A stretch of 62,125 bases of DNA from Pseudomonadota bacterium (GCA_018823135.1 JAHJJF010000083.1:1-62125); one strand, 5' to 3'. Counted from the stretch's first letter, positions 26,130 to 36,027 are shown. Numbers and translations: made by a program. Notes: generated from the sequence alone by a model not told the origin.

Positions 26130-28589
26130 TTATAACATACTCTCCGGATCAACGTCCACCGCCAATTTAAGCTTTCCCGAGCGGATCGCCGGTGGAAGTT
26201 GATCATAAACCCCACGGCAAACCGCCTGAATTTTATCAATTTCCACCCCCTTGAGAAGGAATTGCCATCTGTATTGCCCCCTGAGTCTTGACAACGGAGC
26301 CGGTGCCGGACCCAGCAGGACCATATTTTTCAGTTTGACAATCATTTTTTTGACGGTCTGGGAAAGGGCTAACACAGTTTTTTTGACCTCTTCCTCGTGT
26401 TCCCCTGAAATACGAAAATTCACAAGTCTTGAAAATGGCGGGAATCCAAGCTTCTGCCGCTGATCTATTTCCTTTTCATACATTGAATTATAATCATGGG
26501 ATTGCGCCGAAACAATGCTGTAGTGATGGGGTTGATGGGTCTGGATGATTACCCTTCCAGGTTTGTCGCCGCGGCCTGCCCGACCGGTCACCTGCGATAG
26601 GAGTTGGAATGTTCGTTCCCCTGCCTTAAAATCCGGCAGGCCCAGTCCAGAATCACCCCAGACAACCCCGACAAGGGTTACATGGGGAAAATGATGCCCC
26701 TTGGTAATCATCTGAGTTCCGATCAAAACGTCGATTGTTCGGTCACGAACCGCTTTCAGAATATCCAGATAATCTTTGCGTTTTACCGCCGTATCCCTGT
26801 CAAGTCGCGCTATTGTTGCGCCCGGCAAAATATCTTTCAATTCCGATTCAATCCGCTCAGTACCGAACCCCACCCCGACAAGTTGCGTCGAATGACAACT
26901 GGGGCAAATAATATCACTCCGACTGGTTGAGCCGCAATAGTGGCAGATAAGTTCTTTTCTCCCTTTATGCAGGGTCATGGTTATATTGCATTGATCGCAT
27001 TGCAGAGTCCTGCCGCAATCCCGGCAAAGCATGAGGTTGGAAAATCCCCTTCTGTTTAAAAAAATAAGACTCTGGTCACCGGATTCATAGGTTTTTTTCA
27101 GGGAGGTAATTAATTCATTTGAAAACAGCGGCGGCCGCCCTGATACTGTTTTTATCCCCTTCAAATCGATACTTTGCACCTTGGGTAACTGCCTGTCAGC
27201 AATCCGTTTCTGAAGTTCAAGAAGTTTGTATTTTCCCTTCCGGGCATTATAAAAACTGGTTACTGCGGGAGTTGCGCTGCCAAGAATTACAACCGCCTGC
27301 TGCATACTGCCTCTTAATACCGCCAGATCCCTGGCCTGGTAACGAAGACCGTCTTCCTGCTTATATGATCCATCATGCTCTTCATCAACCACAATGAGCC
27401 CGACATCACCCAGCGGTGCAAAAATTGCCGACCGCGCGCCAATGACAATCTTTGCATCCCCCTTGACAAGACGCATCCACTGATCAAATCTCTCACCTTG
27501 AGATAACCCGCTGTGGAGCACCGCAATATTATCACCGAACCGGGAAAAGAAATGCGCTTCCAATTGGCTGGCCAGAGCAATCTCAGGTACAAGCACCAGG
27601 ACGCTGCGACCCTGCTTGAGCACTCTTTCCGCCGCTTTAAGATATACTTCTGTTTTACCGCTGCCAGTAACTCCATGTAGCAAAAAAGGCTGGAACTTCC
27701 TCTTTGACAAGGTATTACTTATTGCTTCAAGAGCAATTTCCTGTTCATTGCTCAGATATTCAGGGGCTGGATAAAAATGAGGTGGATCTCCGAAGGGATC
27801 ACGATAAATCTGTCGATCTTTAATTATTAGTATCCCCCGATCGGCGAGTTTTTTAATAGCACTCCGGGCTCCGCTGTACTTCCTGCTAATATCTTTGCGG
27901 GGTATCCAGTCAAGACTGGTTTCTCGACCTAGTTCATTAATAAGCCCCAAGGTTTTATTCTCAGATACCAACAGATTGGAGCTGTTAATGATCGCCAAAT
28001 GATTTTCAGCCAGGCAGACACAGACCTCCTTTTTTATTTTGGTCGCATCCCCCGACAAATCATCATTTATGCTTATCAACCCTTCTGCCGCCATTTGTTC
28101 AAGCGTATTACGGGCTTTGCTGCGCCAAAGTTTTCGCACTTCTGCTGCTGCGAGTTTCTTTTTGGCGATTAAGCTGTTAAGCCATGAGGCCTCGGCAATT
28201 TCGCTGCTGGCTTGAACATCTTGAAAATGCTCCTCGCCTTTGGATGTGAGTAAAATATTTCTCTTACTTTGAGGTGACAGACCCGCCGGCAATCCGCTTT
28301 TAATAACTTCCCCAATAGGATGCAGATAATAGGATGCCACCCACCGGTAAAAAGGAATCATGCTTTCCGGGAAAAGTGGCAGTGCATCAAGAACGTCAAT
28401 AACAGGTTTGATTTGATATTTTTCTGATGTTTGAACTACGGGACCGAGGGCATACCCCGTAACAATGCGGCCGCTCAAAGGGACGAGAAGACGTACTCCG
28501 GGACACAGTTTACTGGATAACTTTTCTGGAACAGAATAGGTAAGTGTCGAATGGATCGGGGCGGCAACGGCCACTTCCACAAGCTTCAT
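26130..28589 (-). CDS. priA: Primosomal replication helicase PriA
   Basis: PriA recognises stalled forks and D-loops and reloads the replicative helicase. The 819-residue protein has an N-terminal 3'-DNA-binding domain, a winged-helix region, and a superfamily 2 helicase core with Walker A GVTGSGKTEVYL (about 304-315) and Walker B VVDEEHD (about 402). The zinc-binding segment with four CxxC-type pairs (about 523-570: CRDCGRTLQCDQCN, then CHYCG and CPSCH) splits the two helicase lobes, as in E. coli, followed by QMITKGHHFPHVTLV and VTGRAGRG. All key motifs are kept. It follows galU by 51 bp on the same strand. Confidence 0.96.
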   Translation of the reverse strand: MKLVEVAVAAPIHSTLTYSVPEKLSSKLCPGVRLLVPLSGRIVTGYALGPVVQTSEKYQIKPVIDVLDALPLFPESMIPFYRWVASYYLHPIGEVIKSGLPAGLSPQSKRNILLTSKGEEHFQDVQASSEIAEASWLNSLIAKKKLAAAEVRKLWRSKARNTLEQMAAEGLISINDDLSGDATKIKKEVCVCLAENHLAIINSSNLLVSENKTLGLINELGRETSLDWIPRKDISRKYSGARSAIKKLADRGILIIKDRQIYRDPFGDPPHFYPAPEYLSNEQEIALEAISNTLSKRKFQPFLLHGVTGSGKTEVYLKAAERVLKQGRSVLVLVPEIALASQLEAHFFSRFGDNIAVLHSGLSQGERFDQWMRLVKGDAKIVIGARSAIFAPLGDVGLIVVDEEHDGSYKQEDGLRYQARDLAVLRGSMQQAVVILGSATPAVTSFYNARKGKYKLLELQKRIADRQLPKVQSIDLKGIKTVSGRPPLFSNELITSLKKTYESGDQSLIFLNRRGFSNLMLCRDCGRTLQCDQCNITMTLHKGRKELICHYCGSTSRSDIICPSCHSTQLVGVGFGTERIESELKDILPGATIARLDRDTAVKRKDYLDILKAVRDRTIDVLIGTQMITKGHHFPHVTLVGVVWGDSGLGLPDFKAGERTFQLLSQVTGRAGRGDKPGRVIIQTHQPHHYSIVSAQSHDYNSMYEKEIDQRQKLGFPPFSRLVNFRISGEHEEEVKKTVLALSQTVKKMIVKLKNMVLLGPAPAPLSRLRGQYRWQFLLKGVEIDKIQAVCRGVYDQLPPAIRSGKLKLAVDVDPESML

Positions 28590-28640
28590 TGGACCGGCTT
28601 CTCCATAATCACATTTATGGCCAGTAACATCGCCTGCAGA

Positions 28641-29510
28641 TCAGAAATCCTTTGCGACTTCCTTAACATGGGCTCTAAAATCTTTACCGACGACAGGATG
28701 ACGCAACGCATAAGCAAGTATGGCTTTGAGTGAACCAAGCTTATCGCCTGCATCAAAACGTGTTCCCTCAAATTCATAAGCGTACATGGTTCTTTTATAT
28801 GCAAGAGCAAGCAGAGCGTCGGTAAGTTGGATCTCGCCTCCATGCCCGGGGGTTGTTTTTTCAAGAAGATCGAAAATATCCGGTTGCAGGATATAGCGGC
28901 CAATTATTGCAAGATCAGATTTAGTTGTACCGGGAGGGGGCTTTTCCACCATTCTTTCGACCTGGTAAACATGTTCACGAACCATTTGCCCTTCGACTAT
29001 ACCGTACTGATGTGTCTGGTTTTGAGGAACGCGCTGGATAGCGACAATCGACTCCTGAAACTCGTCAAACAATGACAGCATTTGACTGCAACAAGGCTTA
29101 TCACTCAAAACAAGATCATCGCCTAAAACGACCATAAAAGGCTCATTGCCAATCACTTTTCGGGCCGACCAGATTGCATGCCCAAGTCCAAGGGGTTTTT
29201 TCTGGCGAACTGAAACTATATCAATGAGATTTGAGATGTGAGAAATTTCCTCGCATAATGCAATATTCTTTTTTTGCATCAGAACCGTATCAAGTTGAAA
29301 ATCATAATCAAAATGATTTTCAATGGCTGATTTACCTTCACTGGTGATCAAAATCACCTCGTCAATGCCTGAAGCAACGACCTCTTCCACTATATACTGG
29401 ATCGTCGGTCGATCAACTATTGTGAGCATTTCCTTGGGTATTGCCTTGCTGGCAGGGAGGAAACGTGTTCCCATCCCGGCAACCGGAATAACGGCTTTTC
29501 TTACTTTCAT
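28641..29510 (-). CDS. galU: UTP-glucose-1-phosphate uridylyltransferase
   Basis: GalU makes UDP-glucose from UTP and glucose 1-phosphate, supplying surface polysaccharides. The 289-residue nucleotidyltransferase opens with AVIPVAGMGTRFLPASKAIPKEML (activation loop with the uridine- and phosphate-binding residues), followed by the FMVVLGDDLV metal-binding strand, GIVEG, VERMVEKP and GRYILQPDIF, which are the classical bacterial GalU landmarks. Length is normal. It lies after the terminator of the ribosomal block, with a possible own promoter at 29577-29603, and is followed by priA. Confidence 0.95.
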   Translation of the reverse strand: MKVRKAVIPVAGMGTRFLPASKAIPKEMLTIVDRPTIQYIVEEVVASGIDEVILITSEGKSAIENHFDYDFQLDTVLMQKKNIALCEEISHISNLIDIVSVRQKKPLGLGHAIWSARKVIGNEPFMVVLGDDLVLSDKPCCSQMLSLFDEFQESIVAIQRVPQNQTHQYGIVEGQMVREHVYQVERMVEKPPPGTTKSDLAIIGRYILQPDIFDLLEKTTPGHGGEIQLTDALLALAYKRTMYAYEFEGTRFDAGDKLGSLKAILAYALRHPVVGKDFRAHVKEVAKDF

Positions 29511-29576
29511 AATTTATCCTGTGGATTAAAGTTGAAATCTGCTTAACAATTCGGTGATTAGAACATGTCCTTAAAC

Positions 29577-29603
29577 ATAATAGAGTATGCCGCTTTGAGG
29601 CAA
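29577..29603 (-). promoter_or_regulatory. Possible galU promoter
   Basis: On the minus strand TTGCCT (29598-29603) and TATTAT (29577-29582) are separated by 15 nt, somewhat short for sigma70. It lies between the ribosomal-block terminator and the galU start, where a promoter is needed if termination is efficient. Confidence 0.35.
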
Positions 29604-29640
29604 GCACGAAATATTCTTCAAACCACGGGATCAGACCAAT

Positions 29641-29679
29641 AAAAAAAGGCCTGTGTGACATCCCCACACAGGCCTTTTT
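29641..29679 (-). terminator. Strong terminator ending the ribosomal/RNA polymerase block
   Basis: GGCCTGTGTG (29647-29656) pairs perfectly with CACACAGGCC (29664-29673) around a 7-nt loop, flanked by six A on one side and six T on the other, so it can terminate in both directions. It begins 30 nt downstream of the rplQ stop and ends the long minus-strand operon. Confidence 0.9.
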
Positions 29680-29702
29680 TATTTTATATGAACAAACCTT
29701 TA

Positions 29703-30086
29703 TTAATTACTTTCTGCAGCTTTAACTTCCTGATAGTTTACTAATTCAAGAATTGACATGGAAGCTGCATCACCCAATCTGGTTCCTGTCTTGATAATGC
29801 GGGTGTAGCCACCATTCCGATCCTTATAATCATTTTTCAATGTATCAAAAAGTTTAGCGACAATTTTCTTATCGCGAATAAATGATAAAGCCTGCCTTCT
29901 TGCATGAAGATCGCCACGCTTGGCAAGAGTAATCATCTGGTCAGCAACCTTCCGAACCTCTTTTGCTTTTGTGGTAGTCGTAACAATCCTTTCATGGTCA
30001 AGCAAAGATGTTACCATGTTCCGGACCATTGCAAGTCGGTGTGATGTAGTCCTGCCAAGCCTTTTCCCGGCCTTTCTATGCCTCAT
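29703..30086 (-). CDS. rplQ: 50S ribosomal protein L17
   Basis: L17 lies near the peptide exit tunnel of the large subunit. The 127-residue protein has the conserved start [25 protein letters not shown], and [34 protein letters not shown] follows in the family pattern. It is last in the alpha-operon part (rpsM, rpsK, rpsD, rpoA, rplQ), 12 bp after rpoA, and is followed at once by the strong terminator that ends the whole block. Confidence 0.97.
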   Translation of the reverse strand: MRHRKAGKRLGRTTSHRLAMVRNMVTSLLDHERIVTTTTKAKEVRKVADQMITLAKRGDLHARRQALSFIRDKKIVAKLFDTLKNDYKDRNGGYTRIIKTGTRLGDAASMSILELVNYQEVKAAESN

Positions 30087-30098
30087 ATCTCAAACCTC

Positions 30099-31157
30099 TT
30101 ATAATTCGTTTTCGTCTGTCGACTCGGTAGCAGTCGGAGGCTCCCAGGCATCAAGCTTCATGCCTAAGGAAAGTTCCATTTCCGAAAGGAGTTGTTTAAT
30201 CTCATTCAACGACTTACGCCCGAAATTTTTTGTTTTAAGCATTTCAGCCTCTGTTTTCTGAACCAGTTCACCAATGAATCTGATATTTGCATTTCGAAGA
30301 CAATTTGCCGAACGAACAGAGAGTTCCAGATCTTCAACACTGCGATGGAGATTATCATTTATCGGCGCATGATCTTTTTCTTCCGCCTGTTCAATTGCAG
30401 GTTCAACTTTTTCTTCATCAAAATTAATAAAAACCGCCATCTGCTCTTTAAGAATTTTTGCTGAATAAGCGAGGGCATCTTCAGGTTTTACACTTCCATC
30501 TGTTTCAATCTCAAGGGTCAACTTATCGTAATCGGTCTGCTGACCAACACGTGCCTGGCTGACAATCGACGTAACTTTCTTGATTGGGGTAAAAATTGCG
30601 TCAATGGGTAATACGCCGATTACCTGATCATCGGTCTTATTTTTTTCTGCAGGAGAATAGCCTTTACCCCATTTCACTTCGAGTTCAGCTATAAATTTGC
30701 CTTCATCTCCGGTGATCGTGCAAATCTGCTTATCAGGATTCATCACTTCAACACTGCCATCGGAAATAATGTCCCCGGCTGTTACTGGTCCGACATGTTT
30801 TTTCTCTATTCTGACAATTTTCGACTCGGTTGAATTTAACTTCAAACGAACTTCCTTGAGGTTCAGAATAATTTCAGTAACATCCTCAAGCATTCCAGGA
30901 ATTGTGGAAAATTCATGCATTCCACCTTCGATTTTCACCGAAGTTATTGCCGCTCCCTGGATAGAAGAGAGTAAAATGCGGCGCAAACTATTACCGATTG
31001 TTGTGGCAAAGCCGCGTTCAAGTGGCTGGCAGACAAACTTACCGTAATTGCCTGTAAGTGTCTCTCGATCAACTTCAACTTTCTCAGGAACAATCAGTTC
31101 ATGCCAGTTTCTGTAAAACGGATCTGTCTCTAGGGACTTGTTTTGCTCGGTATCCAT
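30099..31157 (-). CDS. rpoA: DNA-directed RNA polymerase subunit alpha
   Basis: The alpha subunit dimerises to nucleate RNA polymerase assembly and contacts promoter UP elements and activators. The 352-residue product has the N-terminal assembly domain with [29 protein letters not shown] and [14 protein letters not shown], an acidic linker, and the C-terminal domain (about 270-335) with [23 protein letters not shown] and [14 protein letters not shown], containing the helix-hairpin-helix that binds DNA. The first 20 residues are an extra acidic leader. Located between rpsD and rplQ as in the classical alpha operon. Confidence 0.98.
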   Translation of the reverse strand: MDTEQNKSLETDPFYRNWHELIVPEKVEVDRETLTGNYGKFVCQPLERGFATTIGNSLRRILLSSIQGAAITSVKIEGGMHEFSTIPGMLEDVTEIILNLKEVRLKLNSTESKIVRIEKKHVGPVTAGDIISDGSVEVMNPDKQICTITGDEGKFIAELEVKWGKGYSPAEKNKTDDQVIGVLPIDAIFTPIKKVTSIVSQARVGQQTDYDKLTLEIETDGSVKPEDALAYSAKILKEQMAVFINFDEEKVEPAIEQAEEKDHAPINDNLHRSVEDLELSVRSANCLRNANIRFIGELVQKTEAEMLKTKNFGRKSLNEIKQLLSEMELSLGMKLDAWEPPTATESTDENEL

Positions 31158-31166
31158 TTTTGCCTT

Positions 31167-31796
31167 TTATTTTGAGTAAAGTTCAACAATCAACTGTTCC
31201 TGAATCGGCATTGTAATCTCAGCTCTATCAGGTAACGCCTTGACGGTTCCTTTATAATTATCTTTATCAAGATTAAGCCAGCTCGGCACACCGCGACGAA
31301 CTACTGCCTCAAGACTGTCATTGATAGCTTCATTCTTACGACTTTTTTCCTTTATGGTGACTTCATCATTAACAGAAACAATAAACGAAGGAATATTTAC
31401 CTTTCTGCCGTTAACCATAATATGATTATGACGAACTACCTGCCTTGCCTGACTTCTGGAGCTGGCAAAACCCAAACGGAAAATCGTATTGTCAAGCCTT
31501 CTCTCAAGCTGGCCCAAAAGGTTTTCACCTGTAACGCCTTTGGCTCTTTCAGCAATCTGAAAATTCTTCCTGAACTGGCCCTCAAGCATACCGTAAATTC
31601 TGCGTACCTTTTGTTTCTCTCTCAACTGTATCGCATAGTCTGAAACTTTGCGCATACGTGCCTGTCCATGTTGTCCTGGTGGAAAGGCACGCCTTTCAAA
31701 TGCACATTTATCAGAATAGCATCTGTCTCCCTTGAGAAACAGTTTCAACTTTTCCCGTCTGCACTGACGACAGACAGCACCTCTATATCTGGCCAA
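31167..31796 (-). CDS. rpsD: 30S ribosomal protein S4
   Basis: S4 starts 16S rRNA folding and in many bacteria represses the alpha operon. The 209-residue protein has four cysteines near its N terminus (Cys9, 12, 26 and 31), so it is the zinc-binding form, and the S4 RNA-binding domain (about 95-155) with [27 protein letters not shown]. The ending QLIVELYSK is typical. It precedes rpoA by 9 bp. Confidence 0.97.
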   Translation of the reverse strand: MARYRGAVCRQCRREKLKLFLKGDRCYSDKCAFERRAFPPGQHGQARMRKVSDYAIQLREKQKVRRIYGMLEGQFRKNFQIAERAKGVTGENLLGQLERRLDNTIFRLGFASSRSQARQVVRHNHIMVNGRKVNIPSFIVSVNDEVTIKEKSRKNEAINDSLEAVVRRGVPSWLNLDKDNYKGTVKALPDRAEITMPIQEQLIVELYSK

Positions 31797-31859
31797 GGTT
31801 AACCTCCATATCCTGTAATAAAAAATCCCTGCCGGCTTTTAGTAAACCGTAATAAATTA

Positions 31860-32252
31860 TCAAACTCGCCTTCTCTTGGGTGGTTTGCAGCCGTTATGCG
31901 GAATCGGAGTAATGTCTGAAATTGAACTTACATCAAAACCGGCAACCTGAAGAGCTCTGATCGCTGCATCACGCCCGGGTCCGGGCCCTTTCACATTGAC
32001 TTCAACACGTCTCATTCCTTGCTCAATTGCCTTTTTCGCCGCATTATCCACAGCATTTTGTGCCGCAAATGGTGTGCTTTTTCGTGATCCTTTAAACCCA
32101 AGGCAACCGGAACTGCACCACGCAATAACATTTCCCTGTTTATCTGCAATGGTAACTATCGTATTATTGAATGTGGATTTAATACTGACTATCCCTTCAG
32201 GTACGCTCTTTTTCTCTTTGCGCTTTACACGCTTGACTTTCGGACTGGCCAT
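31860..32252 (-). CDS. rpsK: 30S ribosomal protein S11
   Basis: S11 forms part of the platform of the small subunit near the mRNA exit. The 130-residue sequence has [26 protein letters not shown], the [10 protein letters not shown] motif, [15 protein letters not shown] and the basic ending [17 protein letters not shown], all diagnostic. It lies between rpsM (68 bp upstream) and rpsD. Confidence 0.97.
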   Translation of the reverse strand: MASPKVKRVKRKEKKSVPEGIVSIKSTFNNTIVTIADKQGNVIAWCSSGCLGFKGSRKSTPFAAQNAVDNAAKKAIEQGMRRVEVNVKGPGPGRDAAIRALQVAGFDVSSISDITPIPHNGCKPPKRRRV

Positions 32253-32320
32253 TCATAACTCCTGAAATATAATATTATGCTAATCTTTTCATTGGGAATA
32301 TCCCAAAGCAACGCTAAAGA

Positions 32321-32689
32321 TTATTTCTTCTTGGCTCCCGGCCCACGTCGCGGTCCTTTTCGGGTCCGCGCATTGGTTTTGGTCCGTTGCCCTCTGCAAG
32401 GTAATCCCTTGCGATGCCTGAGACCCCGATAACAACCCAGATCCATGAGTCTCTTGATATCCATGGCAACTTCTCGACGCCGATCACCTTCAACCGGGTA
32501 TTCATCGTCGAGGATCTTTCTAATGCCGGCAACATCTGCGTCCGTTATAGCGTCGCTGCTGCTATCGTAAGCAAGCTTGACTTTATCAAGGATCTTTCTT
32601 GCAGAAGTCCGCCCTATACCATGAATATAGGTAAGAGCAATTTCCATATGTTTATTTTTTGGTAAATCTACACCAGCTATGCGTGCCAA
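32321..32689 (-). CDS. rpsM: 30S ribosomal protein S13 (TTG start)
   Basis: S13 contacts tRNA and the large subunit from the head of the 30S particle. The 122-residue protein has [29 protein letters not shown] and the basic tail [17 protein letters not shown]. The start is unusual: no ATG is in frame at the normal place. TTG 32689, giving the standard [10 protein letters not shown] terminus, has AAGGGGAGG 5-8 nt before it; the further TTG at 32710 would place that ribosome site inside the gene, so I reject it. It follows rpmJ in the alpha part of the block. Confidence 0.95.
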   Translation of the reverse strand: MARIAGVDLPKNKHMEIALTYIHGIGRTSARKILDKVKLAYDSSSDAITDADVAGIRKILDDEYPVEGDRRREVAMDIKRLMDLGCYRGLRHRKGLPCRGQRTKTNARTRKGPRRGPGAKKK

Positions 32690-32726
32690 GGCTTTCCTCC
32701 CCTTGATCAATATATTTATTTAACTA

Positions 32727-32840
32727 CTAACCTTGCCGTTGCTTGTGTTTTTTAGTTTTACAAGAAACACGAACTACACCTTTCCGTTTAAAAACACGGC
32801 AATCACTACACATTTTTTTGACTGAAGCTCTGACTTTCAT
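32727..32840 (-). CDS. rpmJ: 50S ribosomal protein L36 (zinc form)
   Basis: This 37-residue ORF begins [19 protein letters not shown] and ends [10 protein letters not shown]. It contains CxxC (Cys11, Cys14), Cys27 and a histidine near residue 33, the zinc-knuckle ligands of the C+ form of L36. It sits between infA and rpsM, its standard place. Confidence 0.96.
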   Translation of the reverse strand: MKVRASVKKMCSDCRVFKRKGVVRVSCKTKKHKQRQG

Positions 32841-32862
32841 AACGTATATCCTATAAAAGGCT

Positions 32863-33102
32863 TTATTTTTTATCTCCGCGCTGGTTCCTTGCCCGGAATG
32901 TTACCCGCCCCCTTGTCAGATCATAGGGAGAAAGTTCAACGGTTACACGGTCACCCGGGAGAATCTTTATAAAATGCATCCGCATCTTTCCGGATATATG
33001 AGCTAGAACCCTATGCCCATTATCAAGTTCGACGCGAAACATCGCATTGGGAAGCGGCTCTATAATTGTACCCTCAACCTGTATAGCCTCTTCCTTCGGC
33101 AT
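32863..33102 (-). CDS. infA: Translation initiation factor IF-1
   Basis: IF-1 blocks the A site during initiation. The 79-residue OB-fold protein has [36 protein letters not shown] with the family landmarks, then [24 protein letters not shown]. It is slightly longer than the usual 72 residues because of a PKEEA N terminus and a RGDKK tail. It lies between map and rpmJ, preceded by a 147-bp AT-rich spacer that could contain an internal promoter, although I cannot assign one. Confidence 0.96.
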   Translation of the reverse strand: MPKEEAIQVEGTIIEPLPNAMFRVELDNGHRVLAHISGKMRMHFIKILPGDRVTVELSPYDLTRGRVTFRARNQRGDKK

Positions 33103-33249
33103 AAAATCTTCCTTAACATCTCTTAAGTATTTATATTCGGAAAATTAATCCCGGAACGAGTGCATTTCAGCAAAGCTAAAAACTTTAACCTATTTAGCAT
33201 ACTTTGCTCAACACTTTTTTATATATTTCTTGAAATAAAAAAAGTAAAG

Positions 33250-34011
33250 CTAAGATTTCTTACTCAATATAATAGGCTCATCTTCAGTAATTGCAACGGA
33301 GTGTTCAAAATGCGCTGATGACGATTTATCAGAAGTTATCACCGTCCACCCGTCTCGCAATACGGTTACTTCATGAGTTCCAATATTAACCATAGGCTCT
33401 ATGGCAAGAACCATTCCTGGCAATAATTTCGGCGTTCTTTCTTTCCTGCTATAATTTGGAATTTCCGGGGCCTCATGTAAATTCGACCCTATACCATGTC
33501 CGACAAACTGTCTCACAACGGAAAAATTATGTTTCTCAACGTGCTGTTGTACAGCCTTTGAAATATCGTTTACTCTGTTTCCTGAACGCGCTTTTTCAAT
33601 CCCTATATATAATGACTCCTCAGTTACTTTGAGAAGTCTCGCCTTTTCAGGGTTAATTGTGCCTACCGGGATGGTAACCGCAGCGTCACCATAAAAGCCT
33701 CGATATTTAATCCCGAAGTCTATGCTGATTATGTCACCTTCTTTTAACAAAACTTTTTTTGAAGGTATCCCGTGAACAACCTGTTCATTAATCGATACGC
33801 ATAAACTTGCTGGAAACCCGCGATATCCCTTGAATGCAGGAATTCCTCCCAGCTGGATGGAAAACTTTTCTGCAAGATGATCAAGTTGTAAAGTCGATTG
33901 TCCTGGATAAATATGCTCTCGGAGCATCTCAAGAGTTTCAGCAACAATTTGATTTGCTTCCTGCATTATCTCAATCTCTGCAGGAGATTTCAGGATTATT
34001 GCCTTACCCAT
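33250..34011 (-). CDS. map: Methionine aminopeptidase, type I
   Basis: Map removes the initiator methionine from proteins after deformylation. The 253-residue pita-bread metalloenzyme shows the metal ligands in order: Asp in IDFGIKYRGFYGDAAVT (two), His in FVGHGIGSNLHE, Glu in VLAIEPM and Glu in HSVAITEDEPIIL. The conserved His in LHEAPEIPNY lies between. It follows secY directly (19 bp). Adenylate kinase, often between secY and map in this kind of cluster, is missing. Confidence 0.96.
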   Translation of the reverse strand: MGKAIILKSPAEIEIMQEANQIVAETLEMLREHIYPGQSTLQLDHLAEKFSIQLGGIPAFKGYRGFPASLCVSINEQVVHGIPSKKVLLKEGDIISIDFGIKYRGFYGDAAVTIPVGTINPEKARLLKVTEESLYIGIEKARSGNRVNDISKAVQQHVEKHNFSVVRQFVGHGIGSNLHEAPEIPNYSRKERTPKLLPGMVLAIEPMVNIGTHEVTVLRDGWTVITSDKSSSAHFEHSVAITEDEPIILSKKS

Positions 34012-34030
34012 TTAAAACTTAACCCGAAAT

Positions 34031-35341
34031 TTAACGGCGCCCTTTAATTCTGCCTGTCTTTAAAAAGCCATCGTAATTGCGCATCACGGTATGAGATTCA
34101 ATCTGCGCCAATGTATCAATAGCAACTCCCACAACAATTAGCAAAGCAGTGCCACCAAAGTAAAACGGAACATTAATTTTTGATATTAATATTGTGGGCA
34201 AAACACAAACAGCACTCACATAAATTGCGCCGATTACTGTGATTCGGACCATTATTTTATCGATAAATTCCGCAGATTTTTTCCCTGGTCTGACACCTGG
34301 TATAAATCCACCGTTTTTCTTTAAATTTTCTGCAACATCAACAGGATTAAATGTAACTGCGGTATAAAAAAAGCAGAAAAAGATGATCATCCCGACATAA
34401 AAAATAGTATGCGTAAGGCTTCCCCATTGCATATAAGCAGAGGCTTGCTGCACCCACTCAACTTGAATAAACTGGCCGATGGTTGCAGGAAACATCATAA
34501 TCGATGAAGCAAAAATGGGTGGTATTACTCCTGCCATATTAATCTTGAGAGGCAGATGCGATTGTTGACCACCATACATCTTTCGTCCCACCATCCGCTT
34601 TGCATACTGAATGGGTATCCTGCGTTGTGCTGTTTCAAAGAAAATTATAATTGCAATAACTCCAGCCATCATCGCCAATAAGAGGGGTACCAGAATAAGA
34701 GGCATCTGATCGGTACCAATCATCTGACCCGTATTAACAATGGCGGCAGGCATTCTCGCAACAATTCCTGCAAAAATTATCAGTGATATCCCATTGCCAA
34801 TCCCTCTTTCACTCATCTGCTCACCAAGCCACATGATAAAAGCAGTGCCTGACGTAAGCGTTATGATCGTCATAATCCGAAAATGCCATCCCGGACTTAT
34901 AACAATCATTTCACTGCCCGAAGGAGCCGCCATGCTTTCAAGACCAATGCTTATAAACATGCCCTGAACCAGACTCAATGCAACAGTGGCATAGCGGGTA
35001 TACTGAGTAATTTTTCTGCGGCCCGCCTCCCCTTCTTTAGACAAAGCCTCAAGCTGGGGGACAACCACAGTTAACAACTGAAATATAATAGATGCACTGA
35101 TATAGGGCATTATACCCAATGCAAAGATAGAAAAATTCTCCAAAGCCCCACCGGAGAACATGTTGAACATGTCAAAAATAGTTCCGGCTTTCTGTGTAAA
35201 AAAACTACTTAAAGCTTCGCCATTGATGCCAGGGGTGGGAATCTGAACGCCAACACGGTAAACTGCGAGCATCATGAGCGTAAAAAGAATTCGCCGCCTG
35301 AGCTCGGGTATATTTGCTGCGCTCTGGAACCCGCTTTTCAT
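34031..35341 (-). CDS. secY: Protein translocase channel subunit SecY
   Basis: SecY is the pore of the general secretion translocon in the inner membrane. The 436-residue protein shows about ten hydrophobic segments, and the family motifs RRRILFTLMMLAVYRVGVQIPTPGI, GIMPYISASIIFQLL, LSLVQG and the cytoplasmic loop with RRIPIQYAKR and GGQQSHLPLKINMAGVIPPIFASSI. Loop GGFIPGVRPGK is the ribosome-contacting segment. It follows rplO by 3 bp. Its partner secE is in the same block at 61.3 kb; secG is not in the window. Confidence 0.98.
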   Translation of the reverse strand: MKSGFQSAANIPELRRRILFTLMMLAVYRVGVQIPTPGINGEALSSFFTQKAGTIFDMFNMFSGGALENFSIFALGIMPYISASIIFQLLTVVVPQLEALSKEGEAGRRKITQYTRYATVALSLVQGMFISIGLESMAAPSGSEMIVISPGWHFRIMTIITLTSGTAFIMWLGEQMSERGIGNGISLIIFAGIVARMPAAIVNTGQMIGTDQMPLILVPLLLAMMAGVIAIIIFFETAQRRIPIQYAKRMVGRKMYGGQQSHLPLKINMAGVIPPIFASSIMMFPATIGQFIQVEWVQQASAYMQWGSLTHTIFYVGMIIFFCFFYTAVTFNPVDVAENLKKNGGFIPGVRPGKKSAEFIDKIMVRITVIGAIYVSAVCVLPTILISKINVPFYFGGTALLIVVGVAIDTLAQIESHTVMRNYDGFLKTGRIKGRR

Positions 35342-35344
35342 ATA

Positions 35345-35785
35345 CTATTCCTCAATGCTACCGCCAGCAGCCTTGATTTTTTCGCTTGCGGAAACACTCA
35401 CTTTATCAACAGCAACCTTCACAGATTTGGTAAGTTCGCCGTCACCAAGTATTTTTACCTGTGGATATTTTTTTGCTACAAGTCCGGCGTCAACCAAAAC
35501 CTGTCGGTCAATTCTGGTTCCAGCCTCAAATCGTTCAAGATCCTTAACGTTTACAACGGCAAAGAGTTTCTTGAAATTATTTGTAAATCCGCGTTTAGGC
35601 AGTCTTCGATGCAAAGGCATCTGTCCACCTTCGAAACCGAGTTTTGCAGTATATCCGGAACGAGCTCTTGCACCCTTATGCCCTTTGGTAGATGTCTTCC
35701 CGTGGCCGGAACCTGGTCCGCGACCTATGCGTTTCCTCTGTTTCCTGGAACCAGGATGCGGCGAAAGATTACTTAAAGTCAACAT
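35345..35785 (-). CDS. rplO: 50S ribosomal protein L15
   Basis: L15 binds 23S rRNA late in assembly. The 146-residue protein begins LTLSNLSPHPGSRKQRKRIGRGPGSGHGKTSTKGHKG, the glycine-rich extended region of the family, and ends with the globular part containing GLVAKKYPQVKILGDGELTKSVKV. The start codon lies 2 bp after the rpmD stop, and secY follows after 3 bp. Confidence 0.97.
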   Translation of the reverse strand: MLTLSNLSPHPGSRKQRKRIGRGPGSGHGKTSTKGHKGARARSGYTAKLGFEGGQMPLHRRLPKRGFTNNFKKLFAVVNVKDLERFEAGTRIDRQVLVDAGLVAKKYPQVKILGDGELTKSVKVAVDKVSVSASEKIKAAGGSIEE

Positions 35786-35787
35786 TA

Positions 35788-35967
35788 TTATTCCTCCACT
35801 ACCACAAGATGTTGAACCTTTCTCAACATGCCACGGATTTCAGGCGTATCTTTGCGTATTACAGTTTTATTGGTACGAGTAAGACCCAGTCCTGTCAATG
35901 TTGCGTGGATCTTCTTGGTGCTTCCAATTTTACTTTTCTTCAAGGTCATCTTGAGTTCATTGGCCAT
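35788..35967 (-). CDS. rpmD: 50S ribosomal protein L30
   Basis: A 59-residue ORF between rpsE and rplO, reading MANELKMTLKKSKIGST and ending LRKVQHLVVVEE. The GLGLTRTNKTVIRKDTP and IRGMLRKVQHLV patterns are typical of L30. Length is the bacterial standard. The short gaps (60 and 2 bp) place it in the spc part of the operon. Confidence 0.96.
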   Translation of the reverse strand: MANELKMTLKKSKIGSTKKIHATLTGLGLTRTNKTVIRKDTPEIRGMLRKVQHLVVVEE

Positions 35968-36027
35968 TTTCTTACCTATTTTACGTATCCTTCATTTCCA
36001 TCAAAATGGAATATCAAAAGAATGGTT

